A stretch of DNA of 36,827 bases from JAICLL01 sp035252155 (GCA_035252155.1 DATFDL010000500.1:1-36827); one strand, 5' to 3'. Counted from the first letter of the stretch, positions 1 to 8,328 are shown. Numbers and translations: made by a program. The notes: generated from the sequence alone by a model not told the origin.

Positions 1-34
1 CGCGGAACGCCACGGAGGGCGTTCCCTACAGACG
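1..34. repeat. Family A palindromic repeat, half copy at window edge
   Basis: This is the right-hand half of the family A inverted repeat, ending in GGGCGTTCCCTACAGACG. It is cut by the window edge. Its closest relative in the window is the right arm of the copy at 6388-6479. It lies directly upstream of treZ. Confidence 0.8.
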
Positions 35-81
35 TCGATCTCGATGCCGATGCCGAAACCGGTCGGAGAGAAAGCCACCCC

Positions 82-2007
82 ATGCTCGACCTTGATACCT
101 TTGACCATCAACGCCAAACCAGCGTCATCGAGCGCGCACCCATCACCCGCCGGTATCCGATCGGCGCCGAAGTGTTGCGCTCGGGCGGGGTGAACTTCCG
201 CGTCTGGTGTCCCGAGCGGCAGCGGGTCGAGGTGGTCTTCGAGACGGCCGATCGGCGACTTCAATCCGTCGACTTGCAACGCGAGGTCGGCGGCTACTTC
301 AGCGGGCTGGCCGCCGAGGCCCGTAGCGGCGATCTCTACCGGCTGCGGCTCGATGGCGATCCTCAGCTCGCGTTCGCCGATCCGGCCTCGCGCGTTCAGC
401 CCGAAGGGCCGTTCGGTCCGTCGCAAGTGATTGATCCCTCGGACTTCGATTGGAGCGACGAGGCTTGGCCTGGCATCGAGGTGGCCGGGCACGTGATCTA
501 TGAATTCCATGTCGGCACGTTCACGCCCGAAGGAACCTGGCGGGCGGCCCGCGAACAACTGCCGGAGCTTGCCCGCACGGGCGTCACGCTGTTGGAGATG
601 ATGCCGGTGGCCGATTTTCCGGGCGAGTTCGGCTGGGGATACGACGGCGTCAATCATTTCGCCCCCACGCGGCTCTATGGCTCACCCGACGATTTGCGCG
701 CGTTCGTCGATGCGGCTCATGCCGCGGGGTTGGGCGTGATCCTCGACGTGGTTTACAACCACCTGGGCAGCGCCGGAAATTTCTTGCCGCAGTTTTCGCG
801 CTACTACGCCAGCGACCGGCACAAAAGCGAGTGGGGTGATGCCGTGAATTTCGACGGCCCCAACGCCGCCCCTGTCCGGGAGTTCGTGTTGACCAATGTG
901 CGGTATTGGATTGAGGAATTTCATTTCGACGGCTTCCGCATCGACGCTACGCAGCAATTCTACGACGATTCGCCGCGGCACATTCTCGGAGAGATCGGCT
1001 GCACAGCACGCCAGGCCGGCGGCCACCGCGCGGTGTTGGTGCTCGGCGAAAACGAACCGCAGCAGGTGCGGATGGTGCGGGCCGAGGCTGAGGGCGGGCA
1101 TGGACTCGATGCGCTTTGGAACGACGATTTCCATCATTCGGCGATGGTGCGGCTGACCGGCCGCCGCGAAGCCTATTACAGCGATTATTTTGGCACGCCC
1201 GAAGAGTTCATCGCCTTGGCCAAGTGGGGCTTTTTGTATCAGGGGCAGATCTATCCGTGGCAGCGCGGGCGGCGCGGCAGCCCCACCTTCGGTTTGGCCG
1301 CCGTTCGATTCGTGAATTTCTTGGAAAACCACGACCAGATGGCGAACTCGGCGCGGGGCGACCGCGTCTGGCAACAGACCAGCCCTGGCCGCTTCCGCGC
1401 GGCCACCGCTTGTCTGCTGTTGGGCCCCGGGACTCCTATGCTGTTTCAGGGGCAAGAGTTTTCGGCCACCAGTCCGTTTCTGTACTTTGCAGATTGCGGA
1501 CCTGAGTTGGCGACCGACGTCGCGGCCGGACGCGCGAAGTTTCTGGCTCAGTTTCGTCCGCTGGCGACGCCCGAGATGCAGGCTCGGCTGATCGATCCCA
1601 ACGATCGTCGGACTTTTGAGCGCTCGAAGCTTGACTTCGCCGAGCGGCAACAGCACGCCGACAGTTATCGACTGCATCGCGACCTGATTCGCTTGCGACG
1701 GCACGACGCGGTGTTTCGCCGCCAGGCGTCCGATCGGCTCGAGGGCGCGAGGTTGAGCGACGACGCCTTCGTGCTGCGGTACTTCGGCGGGCCCGACGGC
1801 GATCGCTTGTTGGTAGTGAATTTCGGCTGCGAGCTGCGAATCAACTCGGCGTCGCAGCCGCTGTTGGCGCCGGTCGAGCGCAGCGAGTGGCGGATTCTTT
1901 GGTCGAGCGAATCGCCGCACTATGGCGGCAGCGGCACCGCGCCGTTAGACACCGACGCCGGCTGGTGGATTCCCGGCGAAGCCGCCGTGGTGCTCACGTC
2001 GACGTAG
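82..2007 (+). CDS. treZ: Malto-oligosyltrehalose trehalohydrolase (TreZ)
   Basis: GH13 enzyme of 641 residues that hydrolyses maltooligosyl-trehalose to release trehalose, the second step of the TreY/TreZ pathway in the cytoplasm. The N-terminus (about residues 25-110) is the E-set/CBM48-like beta domain (VNFRVWCPERQRVEVVF). A GH13 barrel follows, with YEFHVGTFTPEGTW typical of TreZ. The expected catalytic residues are visible: Asp288 in FRIDA (nucleophile), Glu323 in LGENEP (acid/base) and Asp418 in ENHDQ. Length is normal for the family. The ATG at 82 has GGAGAG about 12 nt upstream. The usual partners treY and treX are not next to it in this window; the left side is cut by the window edge. 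It converges on cobL across a large inverted repeat. Confidence 0.93.
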   Translation: MLDLDTFDHQRQTSVIERAPITRRYPIGAEVLRSGGVNFRVWCPERQRVEVVFETADRRLQSVDLQREVGGYFSGLAAEARSGDLYRLRLDGDPQLAFADPASRVQPEGPFGPSQVIDPSDFDWSDEAWPGIEVAGHVIYEFHVGTFTPEGTWRAAREQLPELARTGVTLLEMMPVADFPGEFGWGYDGVNHFAPTRLYGSPDDLRAFVDAAHAAGLGVILDVVYNHLGSAGNFLPQFSRYYASDRHKSEWGDAVNFDGPNAAPVREFVLTNVRYWIEEFHFDGFRIDATQQFYDDSPRHILGEIGCTARQAGGHRAVLVLGENEPQQVRMVRAEAEGGHGLDALWNDDFHHSAMVRLTGRREAYYSDYFGTPEEFIALAKWGFLYQGQIYPWQRGRRGSPTFGLAAVRFVNFLENHDQMANSARGDRVWQQTSPGRFRAATACLLLGPGTPMLFQGQEFSATSPFLYFADCGPELATDVAAGRAKFLAQFRPLATPEMQARLIDPNDRRTFERSKLDFAERQQHADSYRLHRDLIRLRRHDAVFRRQASDRLEGARLSDDAFVLRYFGGPDGDRLLVVNFGCELRINSASQPLLAPVERSEWRILWSSESPHYGGSGTAPLDTDAGWWIPGEAAVVLTST

Positions 2008-2035
2008 TTTGCAGGATGGCCGTCTTGTAATTGCG

Positions 2036-2224
2036 GGGTGCCACGGCATCCGTCGCGGCGAGATCAGCGTCAAATTTGCTTTTCGCGTCGTCGCCGCGAC
2101 GGACGCCGTGCCGCACCGCACTCGAGGCCGAATTGATAATCACGCCCGCACGGCGTCCGCCGCGGCAAATTCTGTCTCCCCTCCAATCGGCGCCACAGCC
2201 GCCGCGGCGGATGCCGTGGCACCC
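2036..2224. repeat. Family F nested inverted repeat between treZ and cobL
   Basis: The outer arms are GGGTGCCACGGCATCCG (about 2037) and the near-complement ending at 2224 (GGATGCCGTGGCACCC). A second inverted repeat is nested inside at about 2092-2166 (GACGGACGCCGTGC and GCACGGCGTCCGCCGCGGC). The structure could fold as a long branched hairpin and fills the junction between two convergent genes. It may act as a bidirectional terminator or be a dead MITE-like element; the sequence does not decide between these. Confidence 0.75.
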
Positions 2225-2253
2225 AGTTTTCCTCCAAGAGCGAGAAGGCGCCG

Positions 2254-3495
2254 CTATCCCGGTTTTACGGTCGCCAACAAGAATGTGGGCGGTAGAGCGT
2301 CGAACCGCACCCGCTCCAACTGATGCGTGCCGCGGGCCACGTTGATCATCCAGACTTTCACATCGCCCGTGCGGCGGTGCAGCACCGCATGCACTTCGGC
2401 CAGGTTTTCAATGCTGCCGACATTGGCCACCAGCCGGCCCCGCCCGCGCAGCCGACCATACGCCTGATCGACCAGTTGACTGATCTCCCGCCCGCTACCG
2501 CCCACAAAAATGCTGTCAGGGTCGGGCAGGCCGCTCCAGGCCTCGGGCGCACGCCCCAGCACGGGCACCAGGTTTGTTACGCCGAACCGCTCGGCATTGG
2601 CCGTGATCAGGTTGTAATCGTCGGCGTCCATCTCGATGGCGTAGGTTGTACCGGCCGAGGCGATCTGGGCCGCTTCGATCGCCACCGATCCGCTGCCCGC
2701 CCCGATGTCCCACACGGTGCTTGTCGGCCCCAGGTCCATCTCGGCCAGCGCCATCGAGCGGACCTCGGCCGGCGTCAGCAACCCCTTTTTGGGCTTGGTC
2801 TGCAAAAATGCCTCGTCGGGGTTTCCCAGCAGCCGGCGGCCGACGCGCTCGCTAGGCCGATCGGGTGCGCCCGGCTTGCGCACCAGCACCATCACGTTCA
2901 GCGGCGCGAATTCCTGTTGAGCCAGTTCTTCAAGTGATCCCTGCGTGACGCGTTCGTCGGGCGAGCCCAGATTCTCGCACACGTAGGCCGAGAAATAATC
3001 GATCCGCCGCGCCACCAAGGCCCGTGCCACCGCCGCCGGCGGCGCGGCCTCGGTCGTGAATAGCCCCACTTTCTCCGCCGTGCGGATCTTTTCGACCACC
3101 TGCTCCAGCGTGTGGTTGGCCAGGTTCGTCAGGTAGGCGTCTTCCCAGCTCTCTTTCACTCGGGCAAACGCCAACTGCATGCTGCTGACGTGCGGCAAGA
3201 CCTCGAACCGCTCTTTGCCGAGCTTGTCGCACAAAAAACGGGCCATGCCATAAAACAATGGGTCGCCCGAAACAAGCACGGCGGTGCGTTTGCCCGACGA
3301 CCGGCCCAGCCGCTCGACCACCTGGTCAAGATTGCCGCCGACGACCAACCGCTCGGCCTTGCCGCCGGGCACACGGGCCAGGGTATGTTCGGCGCCGACG
3401 AGCAGCTCGGCCCGCTCGATGATCTGACGCGCGGCACTAGTGACTCCTTCGAGCCCATCGTCGCCGATGCCGATGATCTGGATCTTGTCCGACAT
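2254..3495 (-). CDS. cobL: Precorrin-6Y C5,15-methyltransferase, fused CbiE-CbiT (CobL)
   Basis: Fusion protein of 413 residues acting in cobalamin corrin-ring synthesis: SAM-dependent methylation at C5 and C15 with decarboxylation of the acetate side chain. Residues 1 to about 205 are a CbiE-type tetrapyrrole methylase (IIGIGDDGLEGVT at the N-terminus, VLVSGDPLFYGMARFL as the GDP loop). Residues from about 230 are a CbiT-type Rossmann methyltransferase (WDIGAGSGSVAIEA is the SAM-binding loop). Both halves look intact. No other cob/cbi gene is in the window, so the pathway is dispersed. The ATG at 3495 follows directly on a tandem (CCCTGAA)n tract with no Shine-Dalgarno site. Cobalamin riboswitch features were not recognised upstream. 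Confidence 0.92.
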   Translation of the reverse strand: MSDKIQIIGIGDDGLEGVTSAARQIIERAELLVGAEHTLARVPGGKAERLVVGGNLDQVVERLGRSSGKRTAVLVSGDPLFYGMARFLCDKLGKERFEVLPHVSSMQLAFARVKESWEDAYLTNLANHTLEQVVEKIRTAEKVGLFTTEAAPPAAVARALVARRIDYFSAYVCENLGSPDERVTQGSLEELAQQEFAPLNVMVLVRKPGAPDRPSERVGRRLLGNPDEAFLQTKPKKGLLTPAEVRSMALAEMDLGPTSTVWDIGAGSGSVAIEAAQIASAGTTYAIEMDADDYNLITANAERFGVTNLVPVLGRAPEAWSGLPDPDSIFVGGSGREISQLVDQAYGRLRGRGRLVANVGSIENLAEVHAVLHRRTGDVKVWMINVARGTHQLERVRFDALPPTFLLATVKPG

Positions 3496-3794
3496 GAGGG
3501 TTCAGGGTTCAGGGTTCAGGGTTCAGGGCCGCAGCTACACGACGCCGCTCTGCCACTCGAACCGTGGCAGCCGATTCTAGGTCCGATTGCAGCGCGTAGC
3601 AATCGCCTCACAATTCGCTGTGCGCTGCGGGCCGACCGTCGACGGGGCAACAACCTCAAAAGCAAGCGTTCCAAAGAGTTGCGGTCTCGCGTCTCCTGCC
3701 ATTCGACGTTGACTTCGGCGGCCATTTGAGCGATACTTCTCTGCGCCCACCTCACTCACTTCCCTTCGGTTAAGAGACTTTCGCAGGTTCGTCG
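3496..3794. other. Divergent intergenic region cobL/proA with GGGTTCA tandem repeats
   Basis: This 299-bp spacer separates the divergent starts of cobL and proA. At 3499-3528 it carries about four head-to-tail copies of the 7-mer GGGTTCA on the plus strand, ending 4 nt from the cobL start codon. The remainder (3530-3790) shows no gene I can support and no clear -35/-10 pair. It should hold both promoters. Confidence 0.6.
3499..3528. repeat. (GGGTTCA)n heptamer tandem repeat
   Basis: About four tandem copies of GGGTTCA are visible. In the sense of cobL this is a (CCCTGAA)n leader immediately before the ATG. Related imperfect tracts precede fliM and the RND adaptor, and one lies upstream of the TolC-like gene. 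Confidence 0.85.
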
Positions 3795-5069
3795 ATGGCC
3801 GTAGCCCAGCAGACCGATCTTCGGGCTTATTGCCTCGATCTCGCCCGGCAGGCGCAGGCGGCGGCGAACGAACTGGCCAATGTTGGCGGAGCCGCGCGAA
3901 ACGATTTCTTGAAGATCGGCGCAAAGTTGCTGCGCGAAAGAACCAACGAATTGCTGGCTGCCAATCAGCAGGATCTGGCGGCCGCGCCCAGCTTTAAGCT
4001 CACCGACGCCCAAATCGACCGTCTGCGGCTGACGCCCAAAACGATCGAGTCGATGGCCGTTGGTTTGGAAGAAGTCGCCGCTCAGCCCGACCCGATCGGC
4101 GAGGTGATCGAATCGTCGATCCGTCCCAACGGGCTGGAAGTGACCAAGGTGCGGGTGCCGCTGGGCGTCGTCTTCTTTATCTACGAATCGCGGCCCAATG
4201 TCACGGCCGACGCCGCCGCAATTTGCGTCAAGAGCGGCAACGCCGTGATCTTGCGCGGAGGCAAAGAAGCCGCCAATTCAAACGCCGCCATCGCCGCGCT
4301 GCTGGCCGAGGCCGCCGAGGCGGCCGGTTTACCGAACCACGCCGTGCAACTGGTGGCCACCACCGACCGCGCGGCGGTCGGGCATCTGCTGGCCCTCGAT
4401 CAATACATTACCGTCGCCATCCCGCGGGGCGGCGAAAGCCTCATCCGCCGCGTGGCCGAAGAAGCCAAAATGCCGGTCATCAAGCACTTCACCGGCAATT
4501 GTCATGTGTATGTCGATGCCGCGGCCGATCTGGAGATGGCCGAGCGAATCACGATCAACGCCAAGTGCCAGCGAATGGGGGTCTGCAACGCCGCCGAGTC
4601 GCTGCTGGTGCATCGCCAGGTGGCGGGCGAGTTTTTGCCGAGCATCGGTCGATCGCTCGCCGCGCGAGAAATCGAGCTGCGAGCCGATGAACGCGCTCGC
4701 AAGTTGCTGCCCGGCGCCGTCGCGGCCAGCGAAGACGATTACGCCGCTGAGTTTCTGGGGCCGATTCTTTCAATCAAGGTGGTCGATTCGCTCGACGAGG
4801 CGATCGAGCACATCAACCGCTACGGCTCGCGCCACACCGACGCCATTGTGACAGGCGACCTGGCCGCCGCTCGGCAATTTGCGGCCCGGGTTGATAGTTC
4901 GGCGGTGATGGTCAACGCCAGCACGCGCTTCAACGATGGCGGGCAGTTTGGCCTGGGCGCCGAGATCGGCATCAGCACCGACAAGCTACACGCCCGCGGC
5001 CCGTGTGGCGTGAAAGAGCTGACCAGCTACAAGTACGTGGTCTACGGCGCCGGGCAGGTGCGTGAGTGA
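3795..5069 (+). CDS. proA: Glutamate-5-semialdehyde dehydrogenase (gamma-glutamyl phosphate reductase)
   Basis: Enzyme of 424 residues that reduces gamma-glutamyl phosphate to glutamate 5-semialdehyde with NADPH, the second step of proline synthesis. It is an aldehyde dehydrogenase-fold protein of normal family length. Typical ProA signatures are VPLGVVFFIYESRPNVTADAA, ILRGGKEAANSN and the catalytic cysteine region QRMGVCNAAES (Cys264). The C-terminal DGGQFGLGAEIGIST and RGPCGVKELTSYKYVV are diagnostic for ProA rather than other dehydrogenases. The ATG at 3795 starts MAVAQQTDLRAYC; a short AGG lies upstream and no strong Shine-Dalgarno is seen. proB is not adjacent. The next gene, fliM, is functionally unrelated. 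Confidence 0.95.
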   Translation: MAVAQQTDLRAYCLDLARQAQAAANELANVGGAARNDFLKIGAKLLRERTNELLAANQQDLAAAPSFKLTDAQIDRLRLTPKTIESMAVGLEEVAAQPDPIGEVIESSIRPNGLEVTKVRVPLGVVFFIYESRPNVTADAAAICVKSGNAVILRGGKEAANSNAAIAALLAEAAEAAGLPNHAVQLVATTDRAAVGHLLALDQYITVAIPRGGESLIRRVAEEAKMPVIKHFTGNCHVYVDAAADLEMAERITINAKCQRMGVCNAAESLLVHRQVAGEFLPSIGRSLAAREIELRADERARKLLPGAVAASEDDYAAEFLGPILSIKVVDSLDEAIEHINRYGSRHTDAIVTGDLAAARQFAARVDSSAVMVNASTRFNDGGQFGLGAEIGISTDKLHARGPCGVKELTSYKYVVYGAGQVRE

Positions 5070-5074
5070 GGGAG

Positions 5075-5245
5075 AGCGACACGGCGAAGAGGCGACACGG
5101 CGAGGGGGCGAAAAGGGGAACGGGCGGGGGCGACACGGCGAACGGGCGACACGAAACATGATCGTTTCCCGGTTTTTACTTTTGCATTTTGCATTTTGAC
5201 TTTCTACCCCGACCCCTTACCCCCGAACCCCGACCCCTGCCCGCT
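5075..5245. repeat. Low-complexity spacer with GGCGACACGGCGA and C-rich repeats
   Basis: The proA-fliM spacer holds degenerate direct repeats of (G)GCGACACGGCGA at about 5084-5154, a duplicated TTTTGCATTTTGCATTTTGAC at about 5180-5200, and a C-rich tract (CCCCGAACCCCGACCCCTG, 5221-5239) ending just before the fliM ATG at 5247. A TTG at 5196 is in frame with fliM, but that extension would be encoded by the repeat and was rejected as a start. Confidence 0.6.
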
Positions 5246-5246
5246 C

Positions 5247-6308
5247 ATGCCTGGTGACGTTCTTAGCCAAGCCGAAGTCGAAAGCCTGCTGAACGCGGTC
5301 GATGCCGGCGCGTCGCAAGCGTCCGGGGGACTGTTGAGCGGCCGGGGCGGACTGGCCGCGCCGCCGCTCGTCTCGGCCGTGCGCGGACGCGACAAGGTCA
5401 CGCCCTACGATTTCAAACGCCCCGAGCGCGTCGGCAAAGACCAGATGCGGGCCTTGCAAACGCTGCACGAAGGCTTCGGACGCAACTTCGGCGCGGCCCT
5501 TTCGGCCCTGCTACGGTCGATTGTCGAGATGAAGCTGACCAGCGTCGATCAGCTTACCTACAGCGAGTTTGTGTTCAGCCTCGAAAACCCGACCTGCTTC
5601 AATCTGCTCAAGGCCGAGCCGCTCGAAGGCAACTTGATTCTCGACATCAACCCTTCAATCCTTTATCCGATCATCGACCGCCTGTTGGGTGGAGGGCGCG
5701 AGAGTGGCCCGCTGGCCCGCCGCCCTTTAACCGACATCGAGCTGCGGCTGGTCCGCCGCATCACCGATCTCTTTCTGGAAGAGCTCCGCCGGGCCTGGGA
5801 AAACGTGCTCAATCTCGACCTCGCGGTGATTCGAGTCGAAAGCAACCCGCAACTCGTGCAGATCGTGCCGCCCAACGAAGTAGTGGTGCTGATCAGCTTC
5901 GAGCTGACGGTGGGCGACGTGCGGGGGATGATGAACCTCTGCGTGCCATTCAACTCGATCGAACGGATCGGCAACAAGCTGTCATCGAATAGCTGGGTGA
6001 CGTACGGCCGGCGGCAGGCCACACCCGAAAGCATTCGGCAGATCAGCCGAAACCTGCAAGGGTCGCAGATGCAGCTTTCGGTGCAGTTGGCCGACACGCG
6101 GCTTTCGACCACCGATCTCATTGGGCTGCGTGTGGGCGATATCATTACCACCGAAAAAGACGTGCGCAGCCCCTTGATGGTCGACCTCGAGGGCGTGGGC
6201 AAATTCCTGGCTCGTCCCGGCGCCTACAAGGCCCACAAGGCGATCTGCATCGAGTCGGTGCTCGAGACGCCGCCGGCCGCCGTGAAAACCGACAGCCGAG
6301 ATCCGTAG
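5247..6308 (+). CDS. fliM: Flagellar motor switch protein FliM
   Basis: Cytoplasmic C-ring (switch complex) protein of 353 residues that binds phospho-CheY and contacts FliG and FliN. The N-terminal LSQAEVESLLNAV matches the CheY-P binding motif LSQxEIDxLL. The middle CheC-like domain spans about residues 50-250 (TPYDFKRPERVGKDQMRALQ, LRSIVEMKLTSVDQLTYSEF). A SpoA/FliN-like domain closes the protein (DLIGLRVGDIITTEKDV to HKAICIES). I chose the ATG at 5247 because it places the CheY-binding motif at the extreme N-terminus as in known FliM. The gene is an orphan: no fliN, fliL or other flagellar gene is adjacent, so the flagellar regulon is probably scattered. Confidence 0.95.
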   Translation: MPGDVLSQAEVESLLNAVDAGASQASGGLLSGRGGLAAPPLVSAVRGRDKVTPYDFKRPERVGKDQMRALQTLHEGFGRNFGAALSALLRSIVEMKLTSVDQLTYSEFVFSLENPTCFNLLKAEPLEGNLILDINPSILYPIIDRLLGGGRESGPLARRPLTDIELRLVRRITDLFLEELRRAWENVLNLDLAVIRVESNPQLVQIVPPNEVVVLISFELTVGDVRGMMNLCVPFNSIERIGNKLSSNSWVTYGRRQATPESIRQISRNLQGSQMQLSVQLADTRLSTTDLIGLRVGDIITTEKDVRSPLMVDLEGVGKFLARPGAYKAHKAICIESVLETPPAAVKTDSRDP

Positions 6309-6387
6309 GTTAGGCGCTTTCCATCCTCGTTCAAGACCATGACGGTCTGACCGACTTCGACAAACCAAGCCGGCAACACCGTTCGGG

Positions 6388-6479
6388 TCTGTAGGGAACG
6401 CCCTCCGTGGCGTTCCGCGAACTGCGGGTGGACGTCAACTTGCCCCTCGCAGAACGCCACGGAGGGCGTTCCCTACAGA
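6388..6479. repeat. Family A palindromic repeat, full copy
   Basis: Ninety-two bp with terminal arms TCTGTAGGGAACGCCC and GGGCGTTCCCTACAGA. Each arm also holds its own small hairpin (GGAACGCC loop GGCGTTCC). Compared with the copies at 14164 and 16918, the inner stem has C:G where those have G:C at stem position 7, a compensatory change. Confidence 0.9.
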
Positions 6480-6622
6480 CGTAGGCGGTGGCAATGTTTG
6501 TCGACCCGCCGGGTGGGTTGCTTTACAGCCTCGCCGCCATTTCCCATACTAGCTCCCTGCGCGGACAGAGCGAGGCAGCCCGTCCCGCGCTCGGTCTCAC
6601 TTCCATCGGTTTCATCTACTTC

Positions 6623-6628
6623 AGGGAG
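6623..6628 (+). promoter_or_regulatory. Ribosome binding site (AGGGAG) for the TIM-barrel gene
   Basis: AGGGAG ends 7 nt before the ATG at 6636. This spacing favours that start over the upstream in-frame ATG at 6498. Confidence 0.6.
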
Positions 6629-6635
6629 CGCACGG

Positions 6636-7487
6636 ATGGCACGATTATCGATGAACGAGATGACCACCTACCGCTGGCCCTTCGAGCAGGATGTGGCCGA
6701 ATACGCGGCGGCGGGCATCGGGGCGATCGGCGTCTGGCGGCAGAAGCTTTCCGATTTTGGCGAGGAAAAAGGCATCGAGCTGCTGGCCGAAAGCGGCTTG
6801 AAAGTGTCGAACCTGCTCTGGGCCGGCGGTTTCACGGGCAGCGACGGCCGTTCGCAGCGTGAGAGTATCGACGATGGGCTCGACGCGGTGCGGCTCGCCC
6901 ACGAAATGGACGCCGACTGCCTGGTGGTCTATAGCGGCGGCCGGGCTGGGCACACCCACAATCATCTCCGGCGGCTGGTGAAGGAAGCGATGCGGGAGCT
7001 CGCTCCGCTGGCCGATGATTTGAACGTGACGCTGGCCATCGAACCGATGCACCTGCGTTGCGCGGCCGAGTGGACGTTTCTGACCAGCATCGACGCGGCC
7101 CTGGAACTGATCGACGGGCTGAGTATGCCGCGTCTCAAGCTGGCGTTCGATACGTATCATTTCGGCCAGGACGATGGCGTCATCAAGCGTTTGCAAACCC
7201 TGGCCCATCGGATTGCGATCGTGCATTTGGGCGACGGCAAATGCCCGCCCGAACACGAACAGAACCGCACGCCGCTGGGCGCCGGCATCATTGCCTTGAA
7301 AGAAATCGTGTCGGCCCTCGCCGCGGCCGGCTACGACGGCTATTACGACGTCGAGCTCATGGGCGAAGAGATCGAGACCGCCGATTACCGCGATCTGCTG
7401 GCGCAATCCAAACAGGCGTTCGCCCAATTGTTGGGCTGCCCGGCCGCGCTGCCCAGTGCGCCGTCCGGCGGAGGATGGCCTTCCTAA
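6636..7487 (+). CDS. Sugar phosphate isomerase/epimerase family protein (AP-endonuclease-2 TIM barrel)
   Basis: Protein of 283 residues with the xylose-isomerase-like TIM-barrel fold (IolE / hydroxypyruvate isomerase / tagatose epimerase group). The metal-binding residues expected of this fold are visible: Glu136 in LAIEPMHL, Asp172 and His175 in LAFDTYHFG, His197 in IVHLGDG and Glu240 in YDVELMGEE. The exact substrate cannot be read from sequence. I chose the ATG at 6636 because AGGGAG sits 7 nt upstream and similarity to the family begins soon after (MTTYRWPFEQDVAEYAAAGI); a longer in-frame start at 6498 would add a repeat-like, non-homologous segment. The C-terminal residues GGGWPS and the stop codon lie at the edge of a palindromic element. 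Confidence 0.85.
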   Translation: MARLSMNEMTTYRWPFEQDVAEYAAAGIGAIGVWRQKLSDFGEEKGIELLAESGLKVSNLLWAGGFTGSDGRSQRESIDDGLDAVRLAHEMDADCLVVYSGGRAGHTHNHLRRLVKEAMRELAPLADDLNVTLAIEPMHLRCAAEWTFLTSIDAALELIDGLSMPRLKLAFDTYHFGQDDGVIKRLQTLAHRIAIVHLGDGKCPPEHEQNRTPLGAGIIALKEIVSALAAAGYDGYYDVELMGEEIETADYRDLLAQSKQAFAQLLGCPAALPSAPSGGGWPS

Positions 7488-7604
7488 ATAGCCATGTGCG
7501 ATTAGCGAATGCCCCCCAAGGTCGGCTTTCGCTCCGCGAAAGCACGTCCTTTCGCGGAGCGAAAGGCGACAATGGCCCGCCCGGTACTCGAGCACGGCTA
7601 TTTA
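7484..7604. repeat. Family E nested palindromic element with perfect 17-bp hairpin
   Basis: The inner arms CTTTCGCTCCGCGAAAG (7526-7542) and CTTTCGCGGAGCGAAAG (7549-7565) are exact reverse complements around a 6-nt loop. The outer ends CTAAATAGCC (7484) and GGCTATTTAG (ending 7604) are also complementary. The stop codon of the upstream gene (TAA, 7485-7487) is part of the left outer arm. The hairpin lacks a T-run, so it may be a repeat element rather than a dedicated terminator. Confidence 0.85.
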
Positions 7605-7627
7605 GTGCCGATAACCATAAGAAGACC

Positions 7628-8281
7628 GTGAAAAAGATAATTCTGGGGGTCGCAATTGTTATTGTGGCCTTAGTCGTTGTCTTACGTCTCGCGCGCTTGC
7701 GGGGACACCCCTGGCCTGAAACCGCTCACAAGTCGTTCAGTGACTGGGGCCAGACTTGGGTACTGCCGCCTCGGCCGGACGGTGCGCACGCGATCTATCT
7801 CGCATACTTTAAGGGTGACGAAGGCGGCCGGATCGAGACCGAAGAGGACCAACTCCGCTCGCAATCCACGAAAACCCCCCTCAAGCTGACAGTCGTCGAC
7901 GAGACCGCCGACAAGGATGTGCCGCTCTTACGTGATTGGCTGTACGGAGAAGTTTCCGGCAGCGACGATTGGAAGTTGATCCAAGTTGCCAACGTATGGC
8001 TTGAAGAGGGACACCGCTACCGGCTCAAGATAGACCCGGAGCAACTGGCGGAGCTTGCCAAATTCCGGCACCAGCTTTGGGTCGACTTGGATGTAAGCGA
8101 GAAGAGAAATTGGAGTGAGCGGAACGATCCCAATTGGCGCGAAAAACGCCAAGTACGGCAGGCAGAGAAGGCCAAGAAGAAGAAGGAATGGGAGCCAGAG
8201 CAACTAAAGAAGGCCCGCGCCGCGCGGCAGAAATGGGAGACAGAAAAGGCGCGGATGCGAGGGGAGAGTCAACCGAAATAG
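7628..8281 (+). CDS. Hypothetical membrane-anchored protein with charged C-terminus
   Basis: About 217 residues, family not recognised. A GTG start at 7628 gives a short positive N-terminus and one hydrophobic segment (residues 2-22, KKIILGVAIVIVALVVVLRL), which could be a signal anchor. A globular part of about 120 residues follows (DWGQTWVLPPRPDGAHAIYLAYFKGDEGG, then YRLKIDPEQLAELAKFRHQLWVDLDV), probably extracytoplasmic. The last 55 residues are very rich in Lys, Glu and Arg and likely form a helix or coiled coil (KAKKKKEWEPEQLKKARAAR). Base composition is visibly less G+C-rich than the neighbours. The frame stays open further upstream, but that part lies in the family E element and the preceding gene. 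The start is uncertain. Confidence 0.6.
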   Translation: MKKIILGVAIVIVALVVVLRLARLRGHPWPETAHKSFSDWGQTWVLPPRPDGAHAIYLAYFKGDEGGRIETEEDQLRSQSTKTPLKLTVVDETADKDVPLLRDWLYGEVSGSDDWKLIQVANVWLEEGHRYRLKIDPEQLAELAKFRHQLWVDLDVSEKRNWSERNDPNWREKRQVRQAEKAKKKKEWEPEQLKKARAARQKWETEKARMRGESQPK

Positions 8282-8328
8282 CCCATTCACAAAACCGCCG
8301 GTGGTAGCGGCGAAGGTAGGATAACGGC

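Larger units (their letters stand above)
6309..6635. other. Intergenic region fliM / TIM-barrel isomerase
   Basis: A 327-bp spacer. It contains the complete family A palindrome at 6388-6479, which probably ends or attenuates transcription from fliM. The stretch 6482-6635 should carry the promoter and ribosome binding site of the next gene (AGGGAG at 6623-6628). I see no further gene. Confidence 0.55.

Noticed and set aside
3499..3528. Possible CRISPR-like or telomere-like array (GGGTTCA)n
   Set aside because: The unit is 7 bp with no spacers, and no cas genes are present. It is a simple tandem repeat.
3516..3755. Minus-strand open frame in the cobL/proA spacer (Arg-rich, 79 residues)
   Set aside because: No recognisable motif and no ribosome binding site; composition is typical of a chance G+C-rich frame.
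5196..5246. TTG start giving FliM 17 extra residues (MTFYPDPLPPNPDP)
   Set aside because: The extension is encoded by the C-rich repeat tract and would displace the N-terminal CheY-binding motif.
6330..6400. Minus-strand peptide FVEVGQTVMVLNEDGKRLTYG read as a possible gene remnant downstream of fliM
   Set aside because: It reads like protein but I could not link it to a family. It overlaps the fliM end and a repeat, so it is not listed as a gene.
7058..7627. Upstream extension of the hypothetical protein at 7628
   Set aside because: The frame overlaps the TIM-barrel gene out of phase and passes through the family E palindrome. The hydrophobic N-terminus beginning at 7628 fits a real start better.
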